From contig JAKITD010000011.1 in assembly GCA_021648265.1 (NCBI GenBank), positions 1 through 58,702 of the forward strand: a DNA stretch of 58,702 bases, written 5' to 3'. The notes under the pieces were generated by a model. That model ran no database searches, had not been told where the DNA came from, and saw only the letters and a program-made list of their open reading frames with translations. The position numbers and the translations under genes are program-made. Shown one piece after another: positions 36,755 through 46,027 of the stretch. Every line of letters starts with the position of its first letter. The stretch's first letter is position 1. The stretch is from Flavobacteriaceae bacterium. GTDB taxonomy: Bacteria > Bacteroidota > Bacteroidia > Flavobacteriales > Flavobacteriaceae.

Positions 36755-38758
36755 TTAATTTTTTAAAGCTTCTAATTCAGTTTGATATCTTTTTATAGCA
36801 TCTCTTAATTTAGCTGCAGTCATAAAATCAAGTTCTTTTGCAGCTTTTTCCATTGCTTTTCTAAGATCTCTAATTTTCTTTTCAAGCTGGGGTTTGCTTA
36901 AATATTCGTTTTCAGATTCTGCTGCTAGGTTTTCAAAAGCATCAAATGAATAAGCATTCGTTTTAGCTTTCGTAAGGGCATTTTCTAATGATTTTTTAAT
37001 TGCAGTAGGAGTGATGTTGTGTTTGGTATTATAGGCTATTTGTTTTTCACGACGGTAATTGGTAGCATCAATAGTTGCTTGCATACTCTTTGTAATTCTG
37101 TCGGCGTACATAATTGCTTTTCCGTTGAGGTTACGCGCAGCACGACCTACCGTTTGTGTAAGTGATCTTGCTGAACGTAAAAAACCTTCTTTATCTGCAT
37201 CTAAAATGGCAACTAAAGAAACTTCTGGTAAATCCAACCCTTCTCTTAATAGGTTCACTCCTACTAGAACATCAAAAATTCCCAAACGTAAATCTTGCAT
37301 AATTTCTACCCGTTCCAAGGTATCCACATCACTATGAATATATTGACAACGTATCTGAATTCGTGACATATATTTGGTCAACTCTTCCGCCATACGTTTA
37401 GTCAATGTTGTCACCAAAACACGTTCGTCTTTTTCTACTCGCAATTGAATTTCTTCCAATAAATCATCTATCTGGTTCAAACTTGGTCGTACTTCAATTG
37501 GCGGATCCAACAATCCTGTAGGACGAATAATTTGCTCCACATAAACACCACCACTTTTTTCCAATTCATAATCCGCAGGAGTAGCACTGATGTAAATTAC
37601 TTGGTTTTGCATCATCACAAATTCATCAAATTTCAGTGGGCGATTGTCCATAGCAGCTGGCAATCGGAAACCATATTCTACTAAATTTTCTTTTCTAGAA
37701 CGATCACCTCCATACATTGCAGAAACCTGCGGAATAGAAACGTGACTTTCATCTACAATCATTAAATAATCATCTGGAAAAAAGTCTAATAAACAGAAAG
37801 GTCGTGTTCCTGGTTTTCGTTTGTCTAAATATCGTGAGTAGTTTTCGATTCCGCTGCAATAGCCTAATTCGCGTATCATTTCTAAATCGAAATTGGTACG
37901 TTCGTCCAGTCGTTTGGCTTCTAAATGTTTTCCTATTTCTTTGAAATATGCCAATTGTTTTGTTAAATCATCTTGAATATCTACAATAGCTTCTTGTAAA
38001 ATATCTGGTGAAGTCACGAACATATTCGCAGGATAAATATTCAGCAATTCGTATTTTTCGATGACTTCATTTGTCTGAGCATTGAAAACTTCAATCTCTT
38101 CAATTTCATCTCCAAAAAAATGAATACGGAAAGCATCATCCGCATAACTCGGATACACATCTACCGTATCACCTTTTATTCGGAAACTTCCGTGATTAAA
38201 ATCCGCTTCGGTACGAGAATACAAACTCTGCACTAATCTATGAAGCAGCTTTGTTCGTGAAATTATTTGCCCTTTTTGAAGCTTAATTATATTCTTTTGA
38301 AACTCCGTCGGATTTCCAATTCCATATAAGCAAGAAACCGAGGAAACCACTATAATATCACGCCTTCCGGAAAGTAGGGAAGAAGTTGTGCTTAATCGCA
38401 TTTTCTCAATTTCTTCGTTGATAGAAAGATCTTTTTCTATATAAACACCACTGGAAGGAATGTAGGCTTCGGGTTGGTAATAATCGTAATAGGAAACAAA
38501 ATATTCCACCGCATTATCTGGGAAAAACTGTTTGAACTCCGAGTATAATTGAGCTGCTAATGTTTTGTTATGCGCTAAAATTAAGGTTGGTTTTTCAACT
38601 TGTTCAATGACATTGGCAACCGTAAATGTTTTTCCTGACCCCGTAACACCCAATAAAGTTTGGTCGGTTTCACCAGAATTTATTCCCTTGACCAACTGTT
38701 TGATGGCTTGAGGCTGGTCGCCTGTGGGTTTAAAATCTGATACAATGTTGAATTTCAT
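36755..38758 (-). CDS. uvrB: Excinuclease ABC subunit B
   Basis: 667 residues, the usual UvrB length. Walker A GVTGSGKTFT, the beta-hairpin YYDYYQPEAYIPSSG, DESHVS in motif II, the motif VI region (QTVGRAARN), and a C-terminal UVR motif (MTAAKLRDAIKRYQTELEALK) that contacts UvrC. It loads onto DNA damage with UvrA during nucleotide excision repair. I start at ATG 38758 (MKFNIVSDFKPTGDQP); a start at 38797 would add 13 residues upstream of the -7 box TAGTTTTG at 38783-38776. Confidence 0.97.
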   Translation of the reverse strand: MKFNIVSDFKPTGDQPQAIKQLVKGINSGETDQTLLGVTGSGKTFTVANVIEQVEKPTLILAHNKTLAAQLYSEFKQFFPDNAVEYFVSYYDYYQPEAYIPSSGVYIEKDLSINEEIEKMRLSTTSSLLSGRRDIIVVSSVSCLYGIGNPTEFQKNIIKLQKGQIISRTKLLHRLVQSLYSRTEADFNHGSFRIKGDTVDVYPSYADDAFRIHFFGDEIEEIEVFNAQTNEVIEKYELLNIYPANMFVTSPDILQEAIVDIQDDLTKQLAYFKEIGKHLEAKRLDERTNFDLEMIRELGYCSGIENYSRYLDKRKPGTRPFCLLDFFPDDYLMIVDESHVSIPQVSAMYGGDRSRKENLVEYGFRLPAAMDNRPLKFDEFVMMQNQVIYISATPADYELEKSGGVYVEQIIRPTGLLDPPIEVRPSLNQIDDLLEEIQLRVEKDERVLVTTLTKRMAEELTKYMSRIQIRCQYIHSDVDTLERVEIMQDLRLGIFDVLVGVNLLREGLDLPEVSLVAILDADKEGFLRSARSLTQTVGRAARNLNGKAIMYADRITKSMQATIDATNYRREKQIAYNTKHNITPTAIKKSLENALTKAKTNAYSFDAFENLAAESENEYLSKPQLEKKIRDLRKAMEKAAKELDFMTAAKLRDAIKRYQTELEALKN

Positions 38759-38775
38759 AGTGAAAAAATGAATTA

Positions 38776-38783
38776 CAAAACTA
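38776..38783 (-). promoter_or_regulatory. -7 box of uvrB
   Basis: Minus-strand TAGTTTTG, matching TAnnTTTG, 17 bp before the chosen ATG. It overlaps the frame of the longer start and supports the shorter one. Confidence 0.45.
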
Positions 38784-38830
38784 CGGAAATGAGACACGAA
38801 TTATACGGATTCTCACGAATGTATTTTCTT

Positions 38831-38933
38831 AGTGATTAGATAACTCTAAGTCATCTAATCACTAGACCTAGTAGGTTTTTAAAACCTAGTAGGTCTTTCA
38901 TAAGTTTATACTTACAAGGTTTTGGAAACCTTG
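38831..38933. repeat. Three consecutive palindromic repeats between uvrB and a nucleoid-protein gene
   Basis: Hairpin 1: AGTGATTAGAT (38831-38841) and its inverse at 38853-38863. Block 2: ACCTAGTAGGT twice, 38866-38876 and 38884-38894, joined by an AGGTTTTTAAAACCT palindrome. Hairpin 3: CAAGGTTT (38915-38922) and AAACCTTG (38926-38933). Each resembles small dispersed elements of Bacteroidetes genomes. They could end or stabilise transcripts of the flanking minus-strand genes. Confidence 0.7.
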
Positions 38934-38953
38934 CAGGATAAGAATATATAAAT

Positions 38954-40012
38954 TTAAGATTTCTCTTCCTTGTTAAAATACACCAAATAATAGTACATCT
39001 GCTTTTCTTCGTCCCAACCTTTTTCTACAAACTTATCTGCACTTTCTGAGTTGATAAAGTCTAATTTAATCTGAATATGAGTATCCAAATTAATTACATT
39101 TTTAATTTTTTTACGAGCAGCAGTTACCGCAGTATTTGCAATTGGAAATTCGGTTAAATCTTCAATTTTGTATTTGGGAGCTTGTTCGGTTTTGTAATGT
39201 TTAAATTCTGGAATTAAATCTGGATTGTTAATTACTTCATTAATAAAAAGTGACTCTTCAAAATTGTCGTTTTTAGCAAAATGATTTACAGCACGGTTCA
39301 TAAAAAGCACTTCTTCTTTCTTATCTTCAGCAGGAAGAACTACGTCTTTAGCGAAATCTTGACAGAATTTTAAATATTTTTTTGTATGAAAATTATCATC
39401 TTCAAAAGCATCAACTCCCAAGAAAGATTCTAACCAATAACGCGTGTCATACCGGTTACTATCTACAGATAAAATTTTATAACCTTCTTCTTTTTTGAAG
39501 TTAAATATTAATGCACCTTTATCTAATTTATTTAAACTTACTCCGTGTTGAAGGCTCGCGTCTAATTGATTGTTTTTTTCAGAAAACTGAAGAAAATCTT
39601 GTTTTATTTCAGATTTAAAAATTCCGATAGCATCTACTTTTTCGTTGTCTATTTGAACATTTTCAAAATGAACAATATATACTTCACCAGCTTTAATGTG
39701 TGGATGTAAAGATTGGTCATATAAATGTTTCGTAATGATTTTACTTTGCTCGTGAATGGTTTCAGGAACATCAAATATTTTAGTTGAAATATTGAATAAC
39801 TCGTGAAATTCTAAATCAGATTCGTGAACAAATTGAAAGTAATTCTCTTCCTTTTCACGAAATGGTTTCAAGAAATATTCCTTTAAAAGCGGCGTTAATT
39901 CATCGTCTGCTTTATAAATTTCTTCCGAAAGAAAAATAGGTTCGTTGTTAATTTTATTTCCCACTCTATGTATAGAAAGAGAAGTTATGTGAGCACCGTA
40001 TAAGTTAATCAT
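38954..40012 (-). CDS. Nucleoid-associated protein (NdpA/YejK-like)
   Basis: 352 residues, full family length. The start MINLYGAHITSLSIHRVGNK and the central HFEN-V-IDNEKVDAIGIFKSE segment, together with the closing KNVINLDTHIQIKLDF, match the 37-kDa nucleoid-associated protein family. This Bacteroidetes group is thought to bind DNA; its exact role is not defined. It lies alone between repeats and a pRiA4b-ORF3-like gene. Confidence 0.8.
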   Translation of the reverse strand: MINLYGAHITSLSIHRVGNKINNEPIFLSEEIYKADDELTPLLKEYFLKPFREKEENYFQFVHESDLEFHELFNISTKIFDVPETIHEQSKIITKHLYDQSLHPHIKAGEVYIVHFENVQIDNEKVDAIGIFKSEIKQDFLQFSEKNNQLDASLQHGVSLNKLDKGALIFNFKKEEGYKILSVDSNRYDTRYWLESFLGVDAFEDDNFHTKKYLKFCQDFAKDVVLPAEDKKEEVLFMNRAVNHFAKNDNFEESLFINEVINNPDLIPEFKHYKTEQAPKYKIEDLTEFPIANTAVTAARKKIKNVINLDTHIQIKLDFINSESADKFVEKGWDEEKQMYYYLVYFNKEEKS

Positions 40013-40038
40013 TTGTTATGTTTTTTGTAGTGGTTTTT

Positions 40039-40073
40039 GACTGAAGACTGTTTATTGAAAACTGAAGGCTGAA
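40039..40073. repeat. Short degenerate tandem repeat, RACTGAA units
   Basis: GACTGAA, GACTGtttattGAA, AACTGAA, GGCTGAA in series, ending at the stop codon side of the next minus-strand gene. Read on the other strand it is TTCAGTC-like. Similar to the tandem block at 43684-43719 in being short, degenerate and next to a stop codon. Confidence 0.45.
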
Positions 40074-40586
40074 TTAATTCCAGTTTTCTTCAAAGTCAAG
40101 GTCATCGTAATTTTCGTGATCAAATTCATCAAAATTTTCTTCTTCATTTTCATCATCTCCTTCTGCTTTAAACTCTTTTTCTGGAGCTTCATCAGGAATT
40201 TCGCCGTGAGCAAACATTAAATTTGGATAGGTTTGATTTGGGTCTGCTTCCGCAGTATCTGCTAATTCAACAAAAAACGTCCACATACTTAAAAAATCGT
40301 ACACATAAATCATTCGAGGTTGCTCTCTATATGTAATATCATCTATAGGAGTTTCGTTCATTATCCGAATGCTATCCATTTCTTCACTCATATCAAAAAG
40401 GGCAATTTCTTCGCCTTGTTCCCATTTTTCATTACTCTGGTAAAAGGAAGCCATTTCCTGTCCTTCAAATCCAAAAGCTTGCGTAATAGCATTGTGAAAC
40501 TCTTCTAAAGTGTTTTCTGAATCAATTTCGATATCCCGAAAAACATCTTCTTTTGCGTCTAAAATTATTCTGAAACGATAAATCAT
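40074..40586 (-). CDS. pRiA4b ORF-3-like protein
   Basis: 170 residues from ATG 40586 (MIYRFRIILDAKEDVFRDIEID). The -7 box TATATTTG at 40612-40605 would place transcription after the alternative ATG 40607, so I use the shorter start. The domain IEIDSENTLEEFHNAITQAFGF is typical of the plasmid pRiA4b ORF-3 family, once named as an IS1096 passenger. A very acidic tail (about 145-170, EGDDENEEENFDEFDHENYDD and on) ends the protein. The family's function is unknown; no mobile-element parts surround it. Confidence 0.82.
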   Translation of the reverse strand: MIYRFRIILDAKEDVFRDIEIDSENTLEEFHNAITQAFGFEGQEMASFYQSNEKWEQGEEIALFDMSEEMDSIRIMNETPIDDITYREQPRMIYVYDFLSMWTFFVELADTAEADPNQTYPNLMFAHGEIPDEAPEKEFKAEGDDENEEENFDEFDHENYDDLDFEENWN

Positions 40587-40604
40587 AATTGGAAAATTAG
40601 TGTG

Positions 40605-40612
40605 CAAATATA
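40605..40612 (-). promoter_or_regulatory. -7 box of the pRiA4b ORF-3-like gene
   Basis: Minus-strand TATATTTG, 18 bp before the ATG at 40586. It decides the start by lying across the longer alternative. Confidence 0.5.
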
Positions 40613-40656
40613 GTTAAGACTTCTGAGTGATTAGTGAAGAGTTGATAAGTTTTTTG

Positions 40657-41670
40657 TTATTTACTGAAACGATGTAAAACAGCTGTCATTACTGCCAATA
40701 AGAAAAAAGCTACCACTTGATGAAGTACTCCTAAAATAACAGGAACTTGTAAGATTAAAGTAAAAACCCCCAATGTAAACTGAAGCAAAACAATACACAA
40801 TAAGCCTTTTAATAACTTGTTTTCAAGTGAAGTAAGTGTTGTTTTTTTAGCTTTTATCCAAACCCAAACAATAAGCCCAACTACTATATACGCTAAATAA
40901 CGATGTATAAATTGGACACCGCTTTTTCCTTCTACAAAGTTTCTCCAAAGAGGATTTTGTTCAATATAAACTGTTTCGTGAATTAATTTTCCATCACTCA
41001 TTAGTGGCCAAAAATTATGAATAAATCCTGCGTCCAATCCCGCAACAAAAGCACCCCAAATTATTTGAATAACCAATATAACATAAGTAAATCGTATAAG
41101 ATTTCTAAGAGATTTATTTACTTCTTTCTTTTCAGGAAATTTAATATCTAAAGCAATCCACAATGCAAAGCTAAAAGTGATAAAAGCTGTTGTTAAATGT
41201 AGTGCTAATCTATAATGGCTTACATCAGGGCGTTCTACCAAACCACTACTTACCATATACCAACCCAAAAATCCTTGAAATCCACCAAGAAAAAGAAGTA
41301 TGATACTTTTTTTAATAGTAGCTTTGGTAAGTTGTTTTTTTAGTATAAAATAAAGAAATGGGATGATAAAAACCATTCCAATAAAACGTCCGATTACGCG
41401 ATGCAACCATTCCCAAAAAAAAATATCTTTAAAATCTTGAAGATTAAAATGATTGTTTAGTTTCTGGTATTCTGGATATTGTTTGTATAAATCGAAAGCT
41501 TCTTGCCATTCCACTTCGTTCATTGGAGGAATGGTTCCTGAAATTAATTTGTAGTTTGAAATAGAAAGTCCAGAATGCGTTAATCTGGTAATTCCGCCCA
41601 CCACAACCATAATAAAAATAAGTGCACATCCTGTAAGAAGCCAGTAGATTACTTTTTTATTGTCTTTCAT
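40657..41670 (-). CDS. ctaA: Haem A synthase (COX15/CtaA)
   Basis: 337 residues, eight membrane helices. Hallmarks: VVVGGITRLTHSGLSISNY near the N-terminus, EWLHRVIGRFIG and GFIHNFWPLMSDG, and IHRYLAYIVVG, with the paired histidines that bind haem. Converts haem O to haem A for cytochrome c oxidase, so aa3-type oxidase is implied in this host. Overlaps the GNAT gene by 14 bp, so GNAT, cca and ctaA appear co-transcribed. The family's full length and the 'GLSIS' motif support COX15. Confidence 0.93.
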   Translation of the reverse strand: MKDNKKVIYWLLTGCALIFIMVVVGGITRLTHSGLSISNYKLISGTIPPMNEVEWQEAFDLYKQYPEYQKLNNHFNLQDFKDIFFWEWLHRVIGRFIGMVFIIPFLYFILKKQLTKATIKKSIILLFLGGFQGFLGWYMVSSGLVERPDVSHYRLALHLTTAFITFSFALWIALDIKFPEKKEVNKSLRNLIRFTYVILVIQIIWGAFVAGLDAGFIHNFWPLMSDGKLIHETVYIEQNPLWRNFVEGKSGVQFIHRYLAYIVVGLIVWVWIKAKKTTLTSLENKLLKGLLCIVLLQFTLGVFTLILQVPVILGVLHQVVAFFLLAVMTAVLHRFSK

Positions 41671-42208
41671 AGTATTCTTTAGTTAGCTCAAACCAATTAA
41701 TAGGTTTTTTATTTGGGGTGTTTTCTTCACCTGGGTAATAATCTACTTTGGTAATTCTGAATCCCATTTTTAATAAAACATTAGAAGATGTTTCGTTTTC
41801 TATTTCTGTAAACCCTATTATTTTTTTTAGATTAAGTTTTTCGAAACCAAATTTTAAAGACATTTTAGAAGATTCTGTAGCAATCCCTTTGCCCCAATAT
41901 TCTGGTAAAAATCGATATCCTAAATCTGATTCGCCGTCTGCTTCAGGTAAATATTTAATTCCTGTAAATCCAATGAGTTTGTTATCTGGCTTGTAGATTA
42001 CTGCCAACCTTCCGTAACCGTGTTCCTGATAATCTTTAAAAACCACATTCTCTAATAAGTTTTTGGCTTCCTCAACAGAATTAATCATTTCATCACCTGT
42101 ATATTTTTGAACAATAGGATTAGAATTTAATTCAAACATAGCTTCTTTGTCACCTAACTGAAAAGGGCGAATTAACAAACGATCTGATTCTAATTTTACA
42201 TCAATCAT
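41657..42208 (-). CDS. GNAT-family N-acetyltransferase (RimJ/RimL type)
   Basis: 183 residues. The acetyl-CoA binding segments [28 protein letters not shown] and [14 protein letters not shown] are the usual RimJ/RimL-type signatures. Acetylates an amine; the substrate is unknown (ribosomal-protein N-terminus, small molecule or other). It overlaps cca upstream by 8 bp and ctaA downstream by 14 bp, suggesting a three-gene transcript. Confidence 0.88.
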   Translation of the reverse strand: MIDVKLESDRLLIRPFQLGDKEAMFELNSNPIVQKYTGDEMINSVEEAKNLLENVVFKDYQEHGYGRLAVIYKPDNKLIGFTGIKYLPEADGESDLGYRFLPEYWGKGIATESSKMSLKFGFEKLNLKKIIGFTEIENETSSNVLLKMGFRITKVDYYPGEENTPNKKPINWFELTKEYYERQ

Positions 42209-43631
42209 TTTTAACTATTTTAAGCCCTAACTCTTTTCCTTTTTGAAGCATAAAGTTTTTAGCATCTTTATATTCATTTGGTATTTTGCCTTCCAAAATG
42301 GCTTCTTTTATAGCATCTTTAATAATCCCTATTTCTCGGGAAGGCTTTAAATTAAAGGTTTTAATAATTTCTTCGCCTGAAATTGGTGGTTGAAAGTTGC
42401 GAATATGATCTCGTTCTTCTACTTCTATAATCTTGTCACGAACCTTTCTGAAATTTTCGTGGTATTTTCTGAATTTTGTAGGGTTTTTAGTCGTGATATC
42501 GGCTTCACAAAGTGTCATTAAATCGTCAATATTTTCGCCAGCATCAAAAACCAATCTTCTAACGGCACTGTCGGTAACGTCTGAAGCAATCACAATAGGA
42601 CGAGAGCTCATAAATACCAATTTCTGAACGAATTTCATTTTCTCATTCAATGGCATTTTTAGTCTTTTAAAGAGCTTATAAACCATTTTTGAACCTACAA
42701 ACTCGTGTCCGTGAAAAGTCCAACCTGCTTTTTTATCGAACTTTTTGGTAGGAGCTTTTCCTATATCGTGAAGCAAAGCAGCCCAGCGTAACCAAACGTT
42801 ATCGGTGGTTTTTGCAATATTATCTACCACTTCTAAGGTATGCCAAAAATTATCTTTATGACGTTGCCCTTTTATTTCATCTACCCCTTTTAAATCGGAA
42901 AGTTCAGGTAAAATATAGGGTAATAAATTGGTTTTATTAAGAATTGTAAATCCGATAGAAGGTTTAGGTGAAGCTACTATTTTATGAAGCTCACCTACGA
43001 TTCTTTCTGTGGAAATAATTTTTATTCTTTCAGCATTTTTGGTGATTGAATCGAATGATTTTTCTTCAATTTTAAATTGTAATTGCGTTGCAAATCGCAC
43101 TGCTCGTAACATTCGTAAGGGATCATCACTAAAAGTAATATCAGGATTTAAAGGAGTACGAATGATTTTGTTTTTTAAATCTTCAGTTCCATTAAAAGGA
43201 TCTAAAAGCTCTCCAAAAGTATCTTTATTTAAACTTATTGCCATTGCATTAATGGTAAAGTCTCTACGATTTTGATCGTCTTCTAAGGTGCCTTCTTCAA
43301 CAGCAGGGTTTCTGCTATCTTCTTGATAAGATTCTTTTCTAGCACCAACAAATTCCAATTCAATTGAACCTGCTTTTAGCATTGCCGTTCCGTAGTTTTT
43401 AAAAACAGAAACTCTAGGTTTTCCAGGAAGTAATTGAGATACTTTTTCTGCGAGTTTAATTCCGCTACCAACCGCAACAATATCGATGTCTTTTGAATCT
43501 CCACGACTTAAAATATAATCACGAACATAGCCGCCAATTACATAACATTCCAAATTTAATTGAGAAGCAGCATTAGATACTGTTTTAAAAACTGGGTTTG
43601 ATAAGGCGTTTATGTGTTTTTGATAAGCCAC
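42201..43631 (-). CDS. cca: tRNA CCA nucleotidyltransferase / poly(A) polymerase-like
   Basis: 476 residues. N-terminal nucleotidyltransferase domain with [20 protein letters not shown] (G-G and D-x-D motifs) and [10 protein letters not shown], a middle RNA-binding region and an HD domain ([11 protein letters not shown]). Adds or repairs the 3' CCA of tRNAs. Here it is also required in principle for the tmRNA at 8213, whose gene encodes CCT. Start codon is GTG at 43631-43629, which falls in a CACGAATTCACGAATG repeat-like sequence. It overlaps the GNAT gene by 8 bp. Confidence 0.9.
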   Translation of the reverse strand: MAYQKHINALSNPVFKTVSNAASQLNLECYVIGGYVRDYILSRGDSKDIDIVAVGSGIKLAEKVSQLLPGKPRVSVFKNYGTAMLKAGSIELEFVGARKESYQEDSRNPAVEEGTLEDDQNRRDFTINAMAISLNKDTFGELLDPFNGTEDLKNKIIRTPLNPDITFSDDPLRMLRAVRFATQLQFKIEEKSFDSITKNAERIKIISTERIVGELHKIVASPKPSIGFTILNKTNLLPYILPELSDLKGVDEIKGQRHKDNFWHTLEVVDNIAKTTDNVWLRWAALLHDIGKAPTKKFDKKAGWTFHGHEFVGSKMVYKLFKRLKMPLNEKMKFVQKLVFMSSRPIVIASDVTDSAVRRLVFDAGENIDDLMTLCEADITTKNPTKFRKYHENFRKVRDKIIEVEERDHIRNFQPPISGEEIIKTFNLKPSREIGIIKDAIKEAILEGKIPNEYKDAKNFMLQKGKELGLKIVKND

Positions 43632-43683
43632 GAATTCACGAATGTTTTGTAGAAATTAAAATAATTAACTTAGCTTAATGTCA

Positions 43684-43719
43684 AGTCTTACTGTCTTATG
43701 TCTTTACGTCTTAAGTCTG
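43684..43719. repeat. Degenerate tandem repeat of GTCTTA units
   Basis: Five units (GTCTTACT, GTCTTAT, GTCTTTAC, GTCTTAA, GTCTG) end one base before the stop codon of the tsaC-like gene. Short, AT-rich and of unknown significance; a comparable block flanks 40039-40073. Confidence 0.5.
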
Positions 43720-43720
43720 T

Positions 43721-44281
43721 TTATTTTCGAATCACTTTAACCGAACCACTCGTTGTAATTTTAATAATTGAAGATGGTTTTGTTGTGGTGTTTTTACGGT
43801 TCAAATTTACAACATAGTCAACCCCTTCCAAAATTGCGTTATTAATTTCTTGAAAATTATTTGGCGCTGCTTTACCGCTTAAATTTGCTGAGGTTGAAAC
43901 GATGGGTTTTTTAAATTTCCGTATTAATTTATTTGCAAACCCCTCTCTCACTACTCTAATAGCTAAAGAATTATCGTTGGCAATTAAATTTTCAGCAACG
44001 TGAAGTGGTCGGTCATAAATAATAGTTGTTGGAGTTACTGCATATTTAATAACATCGTAAATTACTTCTGGAACATCTTCGATGTATTGATTGAGCATTT
44101 TAAAATCATGAACTAAGCAAATCATTGCCTTGCTGTCTATTCGTTTTTTAAGTTCAAATATTTTTTGAACAGCTTCATAGTTAGTGGCATCACAGCCAAT
44201 TCCCCAAACAGTATCGCTAGGGTAGAGAATAATTCCTCCTTTTTTTAGAACGTTAAGACAGTTGTTGATTTCGGTTTGCAT
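43721..44281 (-). CDS. tsaC: L-threonylcarbamoyladenylate synthase (Sua5/YrdC/YciO family)
   Basis: 186 residues, the length of the single-domain TsaC-type. LYPSDTVWGIGCDATNYEAV, PTTIIYD, NDNSLAIRV and TSANLSGKAAPN are diagnostic for Sua5/YrdC. It makes the threonylcarbamoyl-AMP used to form t6A37 in tRNAs reading ANN codons; cytoplasmic. Immediately upstream (4 bp) are glycosyltransferase genes, so it shares a transcript with the LPS genes. YciO paralogue not excluded. Confidence 0.88.
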   Translation of the reverse strand: MQTEINNCLNVLKKGGIILYPSDTVWGIGCDATNYEAVQKIFELKKRIDSKAMICLVHDFKMLNQYIEDVPEVIYDVIKYAVTPTTIIYDRPLHVAENLIANDNSLAIRVVREGFANKLIRKFKKPIVSTSANLSGKAAPNNFQEINNAILEGVDYVVNLNRKNTTTKPSSIIKITTSGSVKVIRK

Positions 44282-44284
44282 TAT

Positions 44285-45214
44285 TTAGTTTAAAAGATTA
44301 ATTTCTTGTTTATGTTTTAAGGATTTTGTTAATGGTGCTTGGAGTAGTAATATGTAAAATAATTTCCAGTATTTGGGTTTTATTAAACTACTAAAAAAAT
44401 ACCTTATTTGTAAATAAGACAAAAGTATATAAAACGGAACGATTCCATTGTGTTTTCTAATTACATATAATAATGAAATTTTGAGTTCGATCTTTATGGC
44501 AACAGATTTTTTTGTGCTCGCTCCATGAAAGTGAATAAATTGTGCTTTTGGTACTAAAAACGCTGTTTTTCCTATTTTAAGAAGCCGTCTGCAAATATCT
44601 GTTTCTTCATAATAAAGAAAAATATTGGTATCGAAGCCACCAATTTTATTGAATTCTAAAGTATTAAAAAACATAAAACTACCTGCAATAAATTGTCCTT
44701 GTTTTGGGTTTTTGTATACTGTTTTTCTTTTTGGGTATTTTCTTGAATTAATTAGTTCTAAAAATTTTCTTCCAAAAAGTTCTCTTCCTAAAGATGCAAA
44801 ATGATCAATGGTTGGTAAAAGTTTATTGTTTTCGGTAAATGCTTGTGGTCCACAAACACCAACATCGGTATTGTTGTCCATAAATTCTTTTAAAATAGAT
44901 AAACAATCATTTTCTAATACAACATCATTATTAACAAATGCTAGGTATTTTGAAGTTGCTTTTTGAACACCCAACATATTTCCGCCTCCAAATCCAGTAT
45001 TAATATTGCTCCTTAAAAGTTGTATTTCTACCTTATTTTGAATGGATTCAACATAAGTTTTTAATGTTTTATAGCTTTTTGTATTCGAGGCATTATCGAC
45101 AATAATATATTGGCATTTAAGCGAAGTGTTTGTGTATTTTAATAAAGACTCTATACAATTAATGGTGTATTGTTCAGTGTGATAATTTATGATTATTATT
45201 GAAATGTCAAACAT
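44285..45214 (-). CDS. Family 2 glycosyltransferase (rhamnosyltransferase-like)
   Basis: 309 residues. ISIIIINYHTEQYTINCIESLL, IIVDNASNTKSYKTL, and the acceptor-side GGFDTNIFLYYEETDICRRLLKIG pattern match GT2 rhamnosyl-type transferases. It probably extends an LPS core or O-unit. Two bp separate it from the next GT2, and three from tsaC. Confidence 0.88.
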   Translation of the reverse strand: MFDISIIIINYHTEQYTINCIESLLKYTNTSLKCQYIIVDNASNTKSYKTLKTYVESIQNKVEIQLLRSNINTGFGGGNMLGVQKATSKYLAFVNNDVVLENDCLSILKEFMDNNTDVGVCGPQAFTENNKLLPTIDHFASLGRELFGRKFLELINSRKYPKRKTVYKNPKQGQFIAGSFMFFNTLEFNKIGGFDTNIFLYYEETDICRRLLKIGKTAFLVPKAQFIHFHGASTKKSVAIKIELKISLLYVIRKHNGIVPFYILLSYLQIRYFFSSLIKPKYWKLFYILLLQAPLTKSLKHKQEINLLN

Positions 45215-45216
45215 AT

Positions 45217-46020
45217 TTATTCTTTCAAGTATTGATCAATACCTTTACGTATGTGGGTAATCATTTTTTCCTTAGCTATTCTTTCCATATTTTCATTAAA
45301 ACCAACCTTACTTTTATCTTGTTCGTTATGATAAATATGATACACTATTGCTTTGTATTTTAATCTTTTTCCTTTTATTCCGTTGTTTATAAGTCGCTGA
45401 ACCATTTCACTGTCATCAACTCCCCAGCCAATAAGTTCCTCATTAAAACCATTAATCTTAATAAAATCATCTTTCCAAAAAGACATATTACAACCTCTTA
45501 ATTTTGATGATAAATTACTTTCTTTTTTATATCGATTTGCTAAAAATGGAATATGTAAAGTTCTACCTCTTTTTTTTATTCCTTTTGAAAAGAAATTAAA
45601 ATTTATTTGTTTGTTTTTAAATAATGTTTTTAAGTATTGTTCTTGTATGTTTACCCTACTTCCATATAAATACACGTCTTTTTCTGCTAAAGAAAGATGA
45701 TCTTTAATAAAATCTTTATGCATTATAATATCTCCATCGATTTCAATGATATAATTATTTTTTGAACTAGCAATTGCTTTATTCATAATGGTTGGCTTTC
45801 TATTATTTATATCTTCATGCCAAATGTGATGGAGAGGAACCGGAAAGTCTTTTTGGAATCTTTTAATTAAGTCGCTTGTTTCTTTTTTTGATCCATCGTC
45901 TGCTACAATTACTTCGTTTGGTAAAACTGACTGTTTTATTATACTTAATAATAATAACTCAAGTGCCTCAGGCCAATTATAGGTAGGAGTAATTAACGAA
46001 CAAGATGGAAATTGCGACAT
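45217..46020 (-). CDS. Family 2 glycosyltransferase with galactosyltransferase-type C-terminus
   Basis: 267 residues from ATG 46020 (MSQFPSCSLITPTYNWPEAL); an in-frame ATG at 46050 lies in the upstream gene's end and is less likely. SLITPTYNWPEAL and VIVADDGSKKETSD open the GT-A fold, IIEIDGDIIMHKDF is the metal site, and ELIGWGVDDSEMVQRLINNG is the C-terminal motif shared with galactosyltransferase-like GT2s. Only 7 bp from the methyltransferase. Confidence 0.86.
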   Translation of the reverse strand: MSQFPSCSLITPTYNWPEALELLLLSIIKQSVLPNEVIVADDGSKKETSDLIKRFQKDFPVPLHHIWHEDINNRKPTIMNKAIASSKNNYIIEIDGDIIMHKDFIKDHLSLAEKDVYLYGSRVNIQEQYLKTLFKNKQINFNFFSKGIKKRGRTLHIPFLANRYKKESNLSSKLRGCNMSFWKDDFIKINGFNEELIGWGVDDSEMVQRLINNGIKGKRLKYKAIVYHIYHNEQDKSKVGFNENMERIAKEKMITHIRKGIDQYLKE

Positions 46021-46027
46021 TATATGT

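Noticed and set aside
38860..38940. CRISPR-like repeats
   Set aside because: The units are palindromes without regular spacing or unique spacers; no cas genes in the window.
40074..40586. Mobile element inferred from the 'IS1096 passenger' family name
   Set aside because: No transposase, terminal repeats or target duplication around the gene; the family is widespread outside IS1096.
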